This document shows, in pieces, positions 40,901-50,486 of a DNA stretch of 56,990 nucleotides. The position numbers and the translations under genes were made by a program. Below the pieces are notes generated by a model. That model ran no database searches, was not told the origin of the DNA, and worked only from the letters and a program-made list of their open reading frames with translations. This DNA is from Nemertoderma westbladi (Eukaryota > Xenacoelomorpha > Nemertodermatida > Nemertodermatidae): NCBI GenBank assembly GCA_032718475.1, contig JAUCBJ010006255.1, positions 1 to 56,990 of the forward strand. Reading direction: 5' to 3'. Every line of letters begins with the position of its first letter. The first letter of the stretch is position 1.

Positions 40901-41262
40901 GCAGAGTTAGGCAGACAGTGGTGTTGGGAGGAGTATGTATAGTATTATCTCATCTTTTTACTATAATGGGTTATCTTCATGATAATTAATTTATATGGAT
41001 ATATTATTTAAAATTATGAATATATAAAACTCAGAACAGATGCATTATATATTTTTCTATAAACCTGCGAAAATTTGGAAAGTTTTGATAAAATTATCAT
41101 TACTTTTTAATGTATAATAAACTGTTGGGCATATTATGCCCAACCCCAGGTGGAATCTCGGACAAAAGAGCCCAGGTGGAATAGGGTTAAACAATCCCAG
41201 AAATCTTTTTGACCAGATGAAATTAATTTTTCAATATTATTGGCCTGATTAGATTCGTATGA
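37910..41262 (-). mobile_element. 5'-truncated LINE with C-terminal zinc knuckle, split by a TTAA MITE
   Basis: From 41262: NNIEKLISSGQKDFWDC, then (after the MITE) LNKLGPRKNVDIPLEVH, PNEFLKLPGLCNLLVELF, PFYKGNSTSVNVPLNYRGIS, NFEKAFDWVRGDLLLYSL, VRQGESLSPSHFGLFI, ILIYADDVILMAESE (catalytic YADD) and YLGVFLDEFG. The 514-codon frame ends at 38833. A shifted frame (38698-38354) carries the zinc knuckle VCRQCNTQNIESEVHFLFEC. The 3' end is a (TTATC)-like tail near 37915-37940. The element is inactive because of the frameshift and MITE but is otherwise well preserved. Confidence 0.88.
40339..41186. mobile_element. piggyBac-like MITE inserted in a LINE at TTAA
   Basis: TTAA at 40335-40338 and 41187-41190 flank 848 bp. 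The TIRs are CCCTATTCCACCTGG and its complement CCAGGTGGAATAGGG. Subterminal hairpins lie inside both ends: GTTGGGCA-gaatc-TGCCCAAC (40355-40375) and GTTGGGCA-tatta-TGCCCAAC (41124-41144). Removing the element and one TTAA joins GATTGT to TTAAATAAACTA in frame (WDC-LNKLGPRK), proving the insertion point. There is no ORF. Confidence 0.92.
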
Positions 41263-41382
41263 TTTAAGATTAGTATGGATTGAAAGCATTATCGTTAGTA
41301 TTGGATACAATGACTTTCCTACTGTTAGATAATGGATATTTCAGGATGGGAAGCAACACCAAATAATACAAAGATTATACTA

Positions 41383-41670
41383 CTGTATGAGACAGAGTGC
41401 AGAAAATAGTCTATGGTCGTGATTTCGAAGCATGCAACTTCTTTTGGTTTTCTTGTCCTTTTGATACATGTATTGATTCTCCAATACATCAAGATCATCA
41501 TCAGAGCGGATACTGGTCAGATTATCATTTTCCTTAATTTGAATAAGAATAGATCCGTTCATTGAATATGCCGAGTGTATTACACCGTCTAGTTTAATAC
41601 CAATTGCTCTCCACAACAGGCCCGAACGATATTTGGTCAAATGGTTGGTAAAATACCAACCCTTTGGCAA
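41383..41670 (-). pseudogene. LINE ORF1-type fragment with FP-like C-terminal domain
   Basis: The frame reads LPKGWYFTNHLTKYRSGLLW, then HSAYSMNGSILIQIKENDN and IRSDDDLDVLENQY. The pattern (F/Y-x-LT-x(3)-R-x-LLW-RA ... W/Y-T/S-x-NG-x-I ... I-x-S-x-x-DL) resembles the C-terminal domain found in ORF1 proteins of several LINEs and named after the FP family. The frame has no clear ATG nearby and no partner domains. It lies outside the LINE that ends at 41262, so its parent element is unknown. Confidence 0.5.
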
Positions 41671-42169
41671 AGCAGATAGATTTTGAAAACAGATGCGGCT
41701 GTGTCACTGTCCTAAGAAACAAATTACTATTGGACATGATTTTTTCGATGCATTGTTTGATCCGGTACTGGTGGTATCAGTCTGGCTAGTACCAGCACTG
41801 GCTTTATCAGAACGCTTGCTTGGCGCTGTCCGCCGTACCGCCCTACTACCTGACTACTGTCAGACTGTAGAAGTATAACTGGACTGGTAGCAACTGCTGA
41901 ACTGCCAACTACAGAACTACCGGTACGGTACTGAACTACGACAGCACTAGCCTATACCGCATTTCTACGCTCCTGTCAGCGACAAAAGAAAATGAATTTC
42001 TTCGTTTACGGTTTCTGCTCTTGTTAACGGTTAAATATGTTCATTAAAGACTATGTATTGGTACGACCAACGGCGCCGGCAACTGGTATAATCAGATGTA
42101 GATGTACATACAGACATATCAATCTGCCAATACATTAATAGCAATAGGCTTACCCCTACCAACCCCAAC
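41671..42169. other. Spacer with ACCGGTA/GGTACC-rich words
   Basis: Short pyrimidine-rich CTACCG and GGTACTG words are frequent. No gene is recognised. Confidence 0.4.
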
Positions 42170-42390
42170 CATCCATCGACTCGGCAACTGCAACAATGGA
42201 AGTTATGTGGACTAACCAGCTGACCGGCATTCTAAGTTCAGGTACCCACTACCAGAGTCTACCCAGCTGCCCAGAAAAGTGTTGGAATTGAAATCAAACA
42301 ACTCACCACCAAGGCCGCCTCTGTCTGTTGACCTCGACTTTTGGTATCGCTGCCGCTACGGGCAAACTGGACTAACCGTAGCGTAACCAA
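42170..42390. repeat. Dispersed repeat B, direct copy of 13.07-13.38 kb
   Basis: ACCTCGACTTTTGGTATC (42331) and GGGCAAACTGGACTAACCG (42360) match 13320-13375 in the same order, with the upstream CAACAATGGAAGTTATG-like block also shared. Confidence 0.7.
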
Positions 42391-42554
42391 GGATGAAACA
42401 ATCCGGTTTTTTAATCTCACTCTGCCATCACCCAGTGCCCAGCGGTGTTGAAATTGACACGCATTGTACAAGCAGTAGGCCTATTGCTCCGAGTTTCTGG
42501 CTGGTCGGGTGCAACTACTGCATCTACATTGCCACACTATAACTCGGGCTCATG

Positions 42555-42905
42555 AGGAATGAGTGCTGCGTAGACTATATTCCTATAAACCAAAACCATA
42601 CATGGCTTCGCCTATTGAAGGCATTATAAAGATCGTCAGTCTTCATTTAGCAAAGATATTTAAATACAAAACAGGACGAGCACAACGAGACTTATAATGA
42701 AGACGAGTACTGCGTTGACTATTATTATTATATAAACCACCTGGCTTCACATATTGAACGCATCCCTAGTTATTATTATTATAAATATCGTCAGCCTGCG
42801 TTTAAGAAATATATTTAAATACAAAACAGGACGAACTCAACGAGGCTTATAATGAAGACGAGTACTGCGTTTATTATATTCCTATAAACCACCTGGCTTT
42901 GCATA
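42555..42905. repeat. Tandem repeat of about 150-160 bp, just over two units
   Basis: ATTTAAATACAAAACAGGAC, CTTATAATGAAGACGAGTAC and ATAAACCACCTGGCTT-type blocks recur at about 42660 and 42820, with a partial unit before them. One unit has an internal ATT expansion. Confidence 0.75.
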
Positions 42906-43175
42906 TTGAACGTGCGATTGGAAATAAGTTCGTGCTACCCTTCCGTGGGTGGTAGATGTCGCGGTTATGTATTGGTGGGTGGGAAGGGTGGGGAGGGGGG
43001 GGGGGGGGGTGCAGATTAAAAGGGCTGAACACGTACTGTACCCCTTTCTTTAATTGATTGGTGGTGTGGGTAAATTTCTCAAATACTGATGTTGTGATAC
43101 AGTCGCTCAGTTTTAATTTGTATCTCATAACTGGGCCTCGTGCTGCGCGAAGGCCCCACGAATGTGTTATTGACT
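42875..43175 (-). repeat. Dispersed repeat C, inverted copy of 34.64-34.97 kb
   Basis: The reverse complement matches 34640-34965, including GGTGGTAGATGTCGCGGTTA, a G-run of about 16 near 42995, and CTCATAACTGGGCCTCGTG. It adjoins the tandem repeat on the left and the piggyBac relic on the right. Confidence 0.85.
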
Positions 43176-43214
43176 GTACATAAAATACATACTCAGAGAC
43201 AAAATGAAAGAAAC

Positions 43215-43880
43215 AATATGCACTAATGATGAGGCGGATAGTCTGTGAAGCACGAAATACAAAGCCCAGGTTTATCAGGGCATAAACATATTGGGATTTT
43301 TTAACCTTTTTGTTTCTCCAGCATACTCGACACCGCTTTTGCTTTTACTTTTTAGTTTTAGTTTTTAAGTTGGTTCAATATTGACAGAAATATAACCGCC
43401 CTTTATGCAGAAGCAAAGACTCATCAAGTGAGAGCTCCTTTGAGCTGATGAAGACTGCGACAACCTTATGAATTTCATCCATAAAGTCTTTCAATCGTGT
43501 AGTCTTATCATCCTTATCAAAATCATTTATGTTTCAAAACCGAATATAACGGAGGATCTGGAGGTAACGATTTCGTGACATAAGCGATGCTAATTGCGGC
43601 ATTGCAATGTAAAATTCAGTTGTGGACAAGCCGCCTTGCCAGCCAGTCCGGGCTTCATTGAAATCTATATCTGGTTGCCCCTTGTCATTAGCATAATTGA
43701 CAAACCGAAACCGCCAGGTATCCCAGTCACTTACACTTACAACTACAGGCGGTGTGGTGGTGTCAGAATCCGAATCGTCCGATTCCGAAGAAGTAGATTC
43801 TTCATCTTCAGTTACATCAGCAGAATCACTATCGGCAGTGTCATCATCACTAACATCAAACCCGTACACATGTGGTGGTT
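43215..43880 (-). pseudogene. piggyBac transposase relic with internal deletion
   Basis: An acidic N-terminus (DVSDDDTADSDSADV, SESDDSDSD) typical of PGBD proteins leads to GGLSTTEFYIAMPQLASLMS and RNRYLQILRYIRF, then a TGA stop at about 43532, and then NINDFDKDDK, LKDFMDEIHKV and ELSLDESLLLHKGRLYFCQY. The LDE Asp matches the first catalytic Asp region. After a stop and a short gap the cysteine-rich C-terminus follows directly: KRCRVCWRNKK, then (one frameshift) CPDKPGLCISCF. The central catalytic portion with the other two Asp residues is therefore deleted. It is non-functional. No TTAA-flanked TIRs were found around it. Confidence 0.85.
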
Positions 43881-44176
43881 TTCTAGTTCGACTTGGGTAA
43901 GGGTTACTTGAGGAAGCCAGGGCTACAGTTTAAAATACACAAAACCAGCGAAAGGAATTTTATGTACGCCTACTGTATAGCAAAACGGTAGTTTAGAACT
44001 TACAAAAGCTATTCTTTACAATACCGGTATGACAATACTGTAAAGAACAAATTTTGTTTTGACTTTCCCTCCAGAGACAGTCCAGATTTCGGCAATATGT
44101 TATTAAACTGCTCTGGCTGGATATAGAATGACTCCTGTATGGCTCTAATATTTAAGAACGCTTAGAAACATCAATG

Positions 44177-45567
44177 CAGTGCCGGATTAACCTTAAGGCA
44201 TATAAGGCACGTGCCTTAGGTCCAGCCGAAAATACGGGCCATTTGTCCTCAACGAGTCATTCTTGTTAAAAAAATATTTTTATCTGAAAAGTCCACATTT
44301 TTTCTCACTAAAATTTATAGAAAACAAAGCAAGATAGTGCATCTTTCGACTACTTTCTATCCCTAAATTTCTGATAGAAAGTGCAAATTTCTAGCTCAGT
44401 CGACCGACAGGTGCTGTGTTAGGCCGCGTTCACACCACTGCCCTCGTGTATTGAATTTTGCATTCGATGGCCTTTTAGGTGCAATTGCTGCAAAACCTAA
44501 AAGCATAATTGGGCAGCATAATTGAATTTGGTAAATTATAATTAGTGACAAAAATTACTTATTTCCGAGACTGTTCTCTATCGGAGAACATTTCTTTCTC
44601 AGCAAGTCCAAATCTAGATCAGAAATATTATATCTTTGCACAAAGCCCACACTTTTGGTGTGTTATATTTCTCAGCAAGTCCTGTAGAGATAAGTATACC
44701 GTGCAAAACCTACCCTACAGAAAATAAATAACACATTCCCACGGTCCGATCAAAATTGCTAAATGCCTACAGGAGCCAGTCAGCCTTAAGGGAGCCAACT
44801 ATAACCACCACAAATTTTTGTAGTTTGATAGAAGGGATTTCATAAGGTGATATCGGTTTTCCACATTGAATTATTTTTTGACCTCAAAACTGCTCTTTTC
44901 AACAACATAATATATTGCTGATATTTATGACTCTGTATAAAACAACCTTTTTATCAGTTTGTCGATTTTGACTTTTTTCATCACTAAATTCCCTACTACT
45001 ATTTTATTTTTTACTCAATTGCCATCAAACATACCAAAATGTTCAGCAGCTTTAGGACTATATATTAATATTTGGACTTAATATTTTTCGAACAAACGGT
45101 TTATGAAGCTATCTATACTCAGTTTTCATAGTACAGTATATAAAAGATCACAGATCATTGTGTTAAACTTTCAGAATAGTAGCTTTATAAATAAAACAAA
45201 TAGATTTGGGGTAATGGTCTCATTAATATATTAAAAAATTTAAGCTTGAGAAATTCTACCAAAACCATTACACATTTTATAGCAAAGGTTTTATAGGCAT
45301 AATATGCCGTTTAGTAATGTTACAATTCTCGATGAAAACTATTTTTGCAAAGTGGGCCTACTTATTATTAAAGTACTTGTAGTTATTTGCACGCAGTCAG
45401 TCATCCAACGAAAATACTTTATATTTCCTTCGCAACATTTTCACAATTTCAGTTGTTTTTAGCAGTTTTTCTTTTGAAAGGGTTTGCGGAAAAATATCAA
45501 TTTTCGGGCCATTTTTATAAATTTTTAAAATGTGCCTTAGGGCCACCAGAGGCTTAATCCGGCACTG
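44177..45567. mobile_element. hAT-like MITE with 14-bp CAGTGCCGGATTAA termini
   Basis: CAGTGCCGGATTAA (44177-44190) and TTAATCCGGCACTG (45554-45567) are perfect inverted ends. Just inside, GTGCCTTAGG and its near repeat GTGCCTTAGGGCC appear. The CAGTG start is typical of hAT elements. The 8-bp flanks (CATCAATG and ATTTCCAA) do not match, so the target duplication has decayed or the ends recombined. The 1391-bp interior is AT-rich without a transposase. Confidence 0.7.
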
Positions 45568-45589
45568 ATTTCCAAAGGATTACAAATAG

Positions 45590-46140
45590 TAAAAATATGG
45601 AAGAAGGTTAAACTGTAGAACTGCAGGTGGTTATCATCCTCGTAAACACAACCTATATTTTATTTAGTTTAGTAGGTACTGTACAGTACTTTTAGATCGC
45701 TGCCAAGAATAAACTCTAAAGAATTTAAATGGGAGAAGGATTTCATTTTCAGACAATTCGTCCCCTAGTGGCGGACTGGAGAACTGCAGACTGCTCAACG
45801 TCCTTCCCAAAGACGCAGCTTATGATGTAGTACAGTAGACCTCTGCCAAGTATCAGCCTAAAAGCATTTTTAATAAATAAATGTGAGAATGTTTTCACTT
45901 TTCAGACATTTCGCACCCTCTAGCAGTATACTGGAGAACTGCAGACTGGTTAGCATCCGCCCCAAACACAGCCTATGGTGTAGTATACCTTTCCCAAGTA
46001 TAAAAAAAGCATTAGAAACAACGAAATGGGAGAAGGTTTTCATTTCAGACATTTCACGCTCTAGCGGCAGACGGAGGAATTGCAGATTGGTCAGTGTTCT
46101 CCACAAAAACGCAGTCTATGGTGTAGAAGACCTCTGCAAA
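45590..46140. repeat. Tandem repeat of about 145-154 bp, three to four units
   Basis: Units carry GGGAGAAGG, TTTCATTTCAGACATTTC, GGAGAACTGCAGACTG, CCTATGGTGTAGTA and CCTCTGCCAAGTATCAGC. Good copies start near 45728, 45880 and 46026; a weak one lies near 45595. The right border is the LINE fragment at 46140. Confidence 0.75.
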
Positions 46141-46556
46141 GTATCAGCATAAAAGCATAAGGGATCACTGATACGATTTAATAGAATTCTATTGTATAGC
46201 TTTGCAGCAATCGAGATCAATGAGATTCTCCGAAAAGAACCATAGAGTGTTAGGTTGCCCTTCTTGGGAACTGGCACCAACTTATTTGTTTTCATTTCTT
46301 GTGGGACTCTTGTTGTTCGGTACATGTCTACTATGATGGGATAGATGAGCTTTAAACACTCAGGTATTTTAAAGACCTCAGGGGGAACACCATCTACTCC
46401 ACTGGCACGATTGGTCTTAATGCTCTTTGCAGCAGCCTTCACTTCTGCAAAGGAGATATCACCAATGGGAATATCTGGGAGTACAGACTCAGACACTTTT
46501 ACTTCTATAAAGTTATCAGGCAATACCCTGTCATTATTGAGGAGCTATTCAATCTT
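46140..46556 (-). mobile_element. LINE fragment, inverted relative to its neighbour
   Basis: The minus strand reads LPDNFIEVKVSESVLPDIPI, FAEVKAAAKSIKTNRASGVD, PPEVFKIPECLKLIYPI and KGNLTLYGSFRRISLISIAA, the start of an RT domain. The same protein segment is encoded on the plus strand at 46733-47120. The two copies face away from each other from a shared junction near 46557. Confidence 0.85.
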
Positions 46557-48300
46557 GTTAATCTACAGGAGCTAATAAACCAACAGGTTAATGCCATCAA
46601 TGATGCTGACGACAGCAGGCAATCATCCCAGGCATGGAAATCGATCAACTTGCTTACTGGTCAGAAAAGCCAACCAACCACCAAGGTTAAGGCTGAATCA
46701 CCAGCTGATCGCCACAATGGTTGGAAGGCCCACTTTGAAAAGCTCCTCAATTATGACAGGCTATTGCCTGATAACTTTATAGAAGTAAACGTTTCTGAGT
46801 CTGTACTTCCAGATATTCCCCTTGGCAATATCTCCTTTGCAGAAGTAAAGGCTGCTGCTGCATTAAGACCAATCATGCCAGTGGAGTAGATGGTGTTCTC
46901 CCTGAGGTCTTTAAAATACCTGAGTGTTTAAAGCTTATCTATCCCATCATAGTATACATGTACAGAACAACAAGAGTCCCACAAGAAATGAAAAAAACAA
47001 ATAAGTTGCTGCCAGTTCACAAGAACGGCAACCTAACACTCTATGGTTCTTTTCGGGGAATCTCATTGATCTCGATTGCTGCAAAGCTATACAATATAAT
47101 TCTATTAAATCACATCAGGGATCCCATTGAGAGACTACTCCATGGAAATTAGAATGGGTTCCGAAAAGGTAGTGGGACCATGGTGCCCATTTTGGCACTT
47201 AGAAGAATAATTGAAGATGAATTATCAAAAAAGAAAGACAGGCATCTGGCTGTTATCTTTGTTGACTTCTTCAAGGCCTTTGATTCAGTCTCTCGCTCAC
47301 GTATGTTCAGCATACTTTCATTATATGGGATTCCTGATGAAATTATTGCAGCAATCAGATCAGAATACATTACAACATACAACATACATCATACAACATT
47401 ACAACATACAACATTTGTGTCTACTGTTGATGGTGACACAGAACCATTTGAAGTATTATGGGGAGTCCTCCAAAGAGCACACTTGCACCAACCATTCTTG
47501 TTCAAAATTGTGGTTGACTATGTTCTGCGCATGTCCTTAGATCATCATAATGATGATGGGGTTTTGGTAACTCCACCTACTGGCTCCAGAAGTCAAGGAA
47601 ATCCTGCCAAGTACCTAACTGATCTAGACTTAGCTGATGACTTACTCAGAATCACTAGAGGGAGCCCAATGGCTCCTCAGCTCATTATAACAGGCTGCTT
47701 CTAGTGTTGGTCTTTTTATTAACTCCAAAAAGACCAAAATTTTGACAGTTAACTTTGAAAGTCCTAGGCAAGTCTCTGACCAGATGAGCATAAGCTCAAA
47801 GGATGGTATGCCTGAGCTTGTGGACGACTTCTGTTACCTGGGATCATGGATCCAGAAGTCAGATGAGGACCTTCGAATACGTAAGGGAAAGGCATGGGCA
47901 GCCTTGAATAGGATTTCCAGGATTTGGAAGTCACAGAGAATTAATCGGAAACAAAGGTCCGATTATTTAGAGCAGCAGTAGTTCCAGTACTCCTCTATGG
48001 GAGTCCATGCTGGTCTCTAGCTGCTGAGGAAACCAAATCTCTGGTTGGCACATTCACAAGAATTTGTTACTATCAATTCACAAGAATGCTACGCCGGGTT
48101 CATTGTGTCAAGTACAATGCACACATCTCCAACCAGACGCTATATAACATTGGAGGTGTCTCATTGGTTCCCCCAAACTTGACACTAGAACAAAGTCACC
48201 TCCGCTTTGCAGGACATTGATTTTGCCGTGAGGACCAGCCAGTGCATAATATTGTGCTTTGGCAGCCTCATGGAGTAATAAGCATGGTGGACAGCCCATG
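46557..48300 (+). mobile_element. Decayed LINE: linker, RT and C-terminal tail
   Basis: The plus strand holds QPTTKVKAESPADRHNGW and then the shared segment LPDNFIEVNVSESVLPDIPL, with frame losses at about 46885. IFVDFFKAFDSVSRSRMFSI and LSLYGIPDEIIAAIRSEY (47.26-47.37 kb) form the first RT motif. An ACATACAAC microsatellite at 47365-47415 interrupts it. LTDLDLADDLLRI replaces the YADD box (LADD). Then DDFCYLGSWIQKSDEDLRIR (47.82-47.88 kb) and a decayed tail follow to about 48300. It is in the same clade as the copy at 2.0-3.3 kb and is inactive. Confidence 0.85.
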
Positions 48301-48369
48301 ACTTTCTTGAGAATTTATTATAGTACAGTATGTTCATAGTTTAGCCAATATGAGAATACACATACCTAT

Positions 48370-48690
48370 TAGCACCCTGCCCAAACTCTGAATCGTGACC
48401 CAAATATGGAGTATAGAGACCATTGTATGGGATGTTCCTATCGATAATGGGCATATGTTTCGTTTAAGTCTAGTTGACATTTATCGAGTTCCAATTTCCG
48501 CCAATTAGAGTGTTCCAATCTTAGACCTCCAGCAGAATACGGTCGTGACCCAACCAGGGTGTTGAGATTAAGGTGAGGGATGTTCCTATCGAGTATGGAC
48601 AAGTTTCATTTAATTCTATTCGAGACTTATCAGTTTCAGATTCAGCAAATCAGAGCATTCCATTTGAAGTTTACATTCATTACGAGTTTC
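48370..48690. repeat. Degenerate tandem repeat of about 145 bp, two units
   Basis: GGGATGTTCCTATCGA, CGTGACCCAA, TTTCGTTTAA/TTTCATTTAA and CTAGTTGA-type words recur near 48390-48470 and 48540-48620, with a weaker third at 48690-48720. Confidence 0.6.
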
Positions 48691-48736
48691 GTTTAATTCT
48701 AGTTGATATTTATCGACGAGAACTTAGAATAATTTA

Positions 48737-50280
48737 ATTAATAATGTGGCGCCTTGAGGGATGCCGGTGTTGAGAGGAAGATAAGAGGAAGTATTATTAC
48801 CGATGGAAACGCATTGGGAGCGAGTTGAAAGATAGCTGAAGAATAGTTGAAGGGGAAGGCCACGAATACCATAGCAAGATAGTTTTTTGAGAAGGATATT
48901 GTGGTTAATAGTGGCTTTTTTTAAATCAATATAAATTATCGTCTATAGGGATTGGTGTAGATTTTCGATGACAGAAAACAGAGCATGGGTGGTGGAAGTT
49001 TTAGGGTGTAAACCACAGGATGATAGGATAGATATTTTATGTAGGTATGATATAAGCTGAGGGGTAATTATCTGTTTGAATACTTTACTAAGAATGGACA
49101 AGAGGGAAATATGCTGATAGTTGTTACAATCAGAGGTGTCACCAGATTTAAAAATTGGGATGGGTTGATATGTCGGGTTGGTCTACCGGGTGAGGAAGGA
49201 ATAGTTATTGATGGTGTTAGTTGCTAGTGATTGGCCAAAGGTGGAGAAGTGTTGATTGAATAGTTCAGCTATAATAGTTGGGTCAGTAATGGATTCAGTA
49301 GAAGGGCCATTTATAACTGTAAGTTTGGTTGGGAGTTTGGAGGTTATGTTCCTATTGAGGGGAGAATTTATTATAAACCAAGTTTTCTTTATATTACCGG
49401 CATTAGCTTTAAACTGAGTTGCATAGTAATTTTTTTCCGCAGTATGGAGTGTAGATGTTAATTGATTACGATAAGCTGTGAAGGTGGAGTGATTTATTTG
49501 GGTTGAGTTTTTATTGAAGGTGTGGTAAAGCTTGTTTTTGGTGAGAGTACAATTTATTAATTTTTCTGTCATCCATGGTTTGAGTGGGGTGGAGCGATGT
49601 GGGACTGGGGTACGTGGGGCATTAGAAGAACAGATGTTCGTAAGATCATTGTAAAAGGCATCGAATTTATCGGAAGCATTAGAGTTATTGTTAAAGGTAC
49701 TATCGTTGAGGTATTTCAAATCAGAAAAGAATGCGGTTGGAGAGAAATTTGACAAATCGAATTTGAAAGATTGTTTGGGGGCAACGAATGAGGATGATTA
49801 TTTTAGGAGAATAACAAATGTGGGTTGGTGGTTGCTAGTGCCAATTTTACATGAGATTGTGCCAGAATTAGTGGAGTTTGAAGTGATGTTGGTGAAGATA
49901 TGGTCGATAAGTGTTTCAGAATGAATGGTTCGATTGTGGAGTTCAGAGTGAATAATTCGTTTAGGTTGATTAATTATTTGGACGAAACCATAAGAGGTCA
50001 GTAGGTCGATATAGGAAGATGAAGCAGTTTTCGGTTTAAGTAGGTTAATGTTCATATCACCAGTTATAATGATTTCAAGGTTATTTTTGGAAAGGTTAGA
50101 AAAAGTGGAATTGAGTATGGTAAGAAAGCAGTATGAGCTACAGAGTCAGGGTGATAGATTGTACCAATTAAAAGCGGTTTGGAATTATGGGGACGTTTAA
50201 TTTTTATCCAAGTACTCTCGAGCCCAGCCATTTGGATATCGGCAAAACCACTGAATTCAAGATTATTTGAAACGAAAATT
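48737..50280 (-). mobile_element. Decayed CR1/L2-type LINE, endonuclease to mid-RT
   Basis: The C-terminal half of the endonuclease is at 50055-49798 (MNINLLKPKTASSSYIDLL, INQPKR, TLIDHIFTN). Linker and pre-RT are at 49755-49183 (KPWMTEKLINCTLTKNKLY, AEKNYYATQFKANA, KTWFIIN). RT fragments at 49.18-48.74 kb include a TPQLISYLHK-like helix, IYIDLKKA and SCYGIRGLPLQLFFSYL. It breaks off just after a GIPQGA block, so the catalytic YADD box and 3' end are missing. Frameshifts separate the segments. Confidence 0.8.
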
Positions 50281-50486
50281 TAGGTTATTTTAATTAAGGT
50301 TTAAATGTTTGCCATATGAACGTTTAGTTAAACGAGGGTCGTGATATCCTGCAATTTTATATATATTTATAATTAAGCCGGAGTGGTGGCACTTTTTATA
50401 CAGTAAGTAGATAATGAAAAGTATTAGCACAGTATAAAATAAACTATGTATATATATATATTTACTATAGAGTTTAAAAATCTAGC

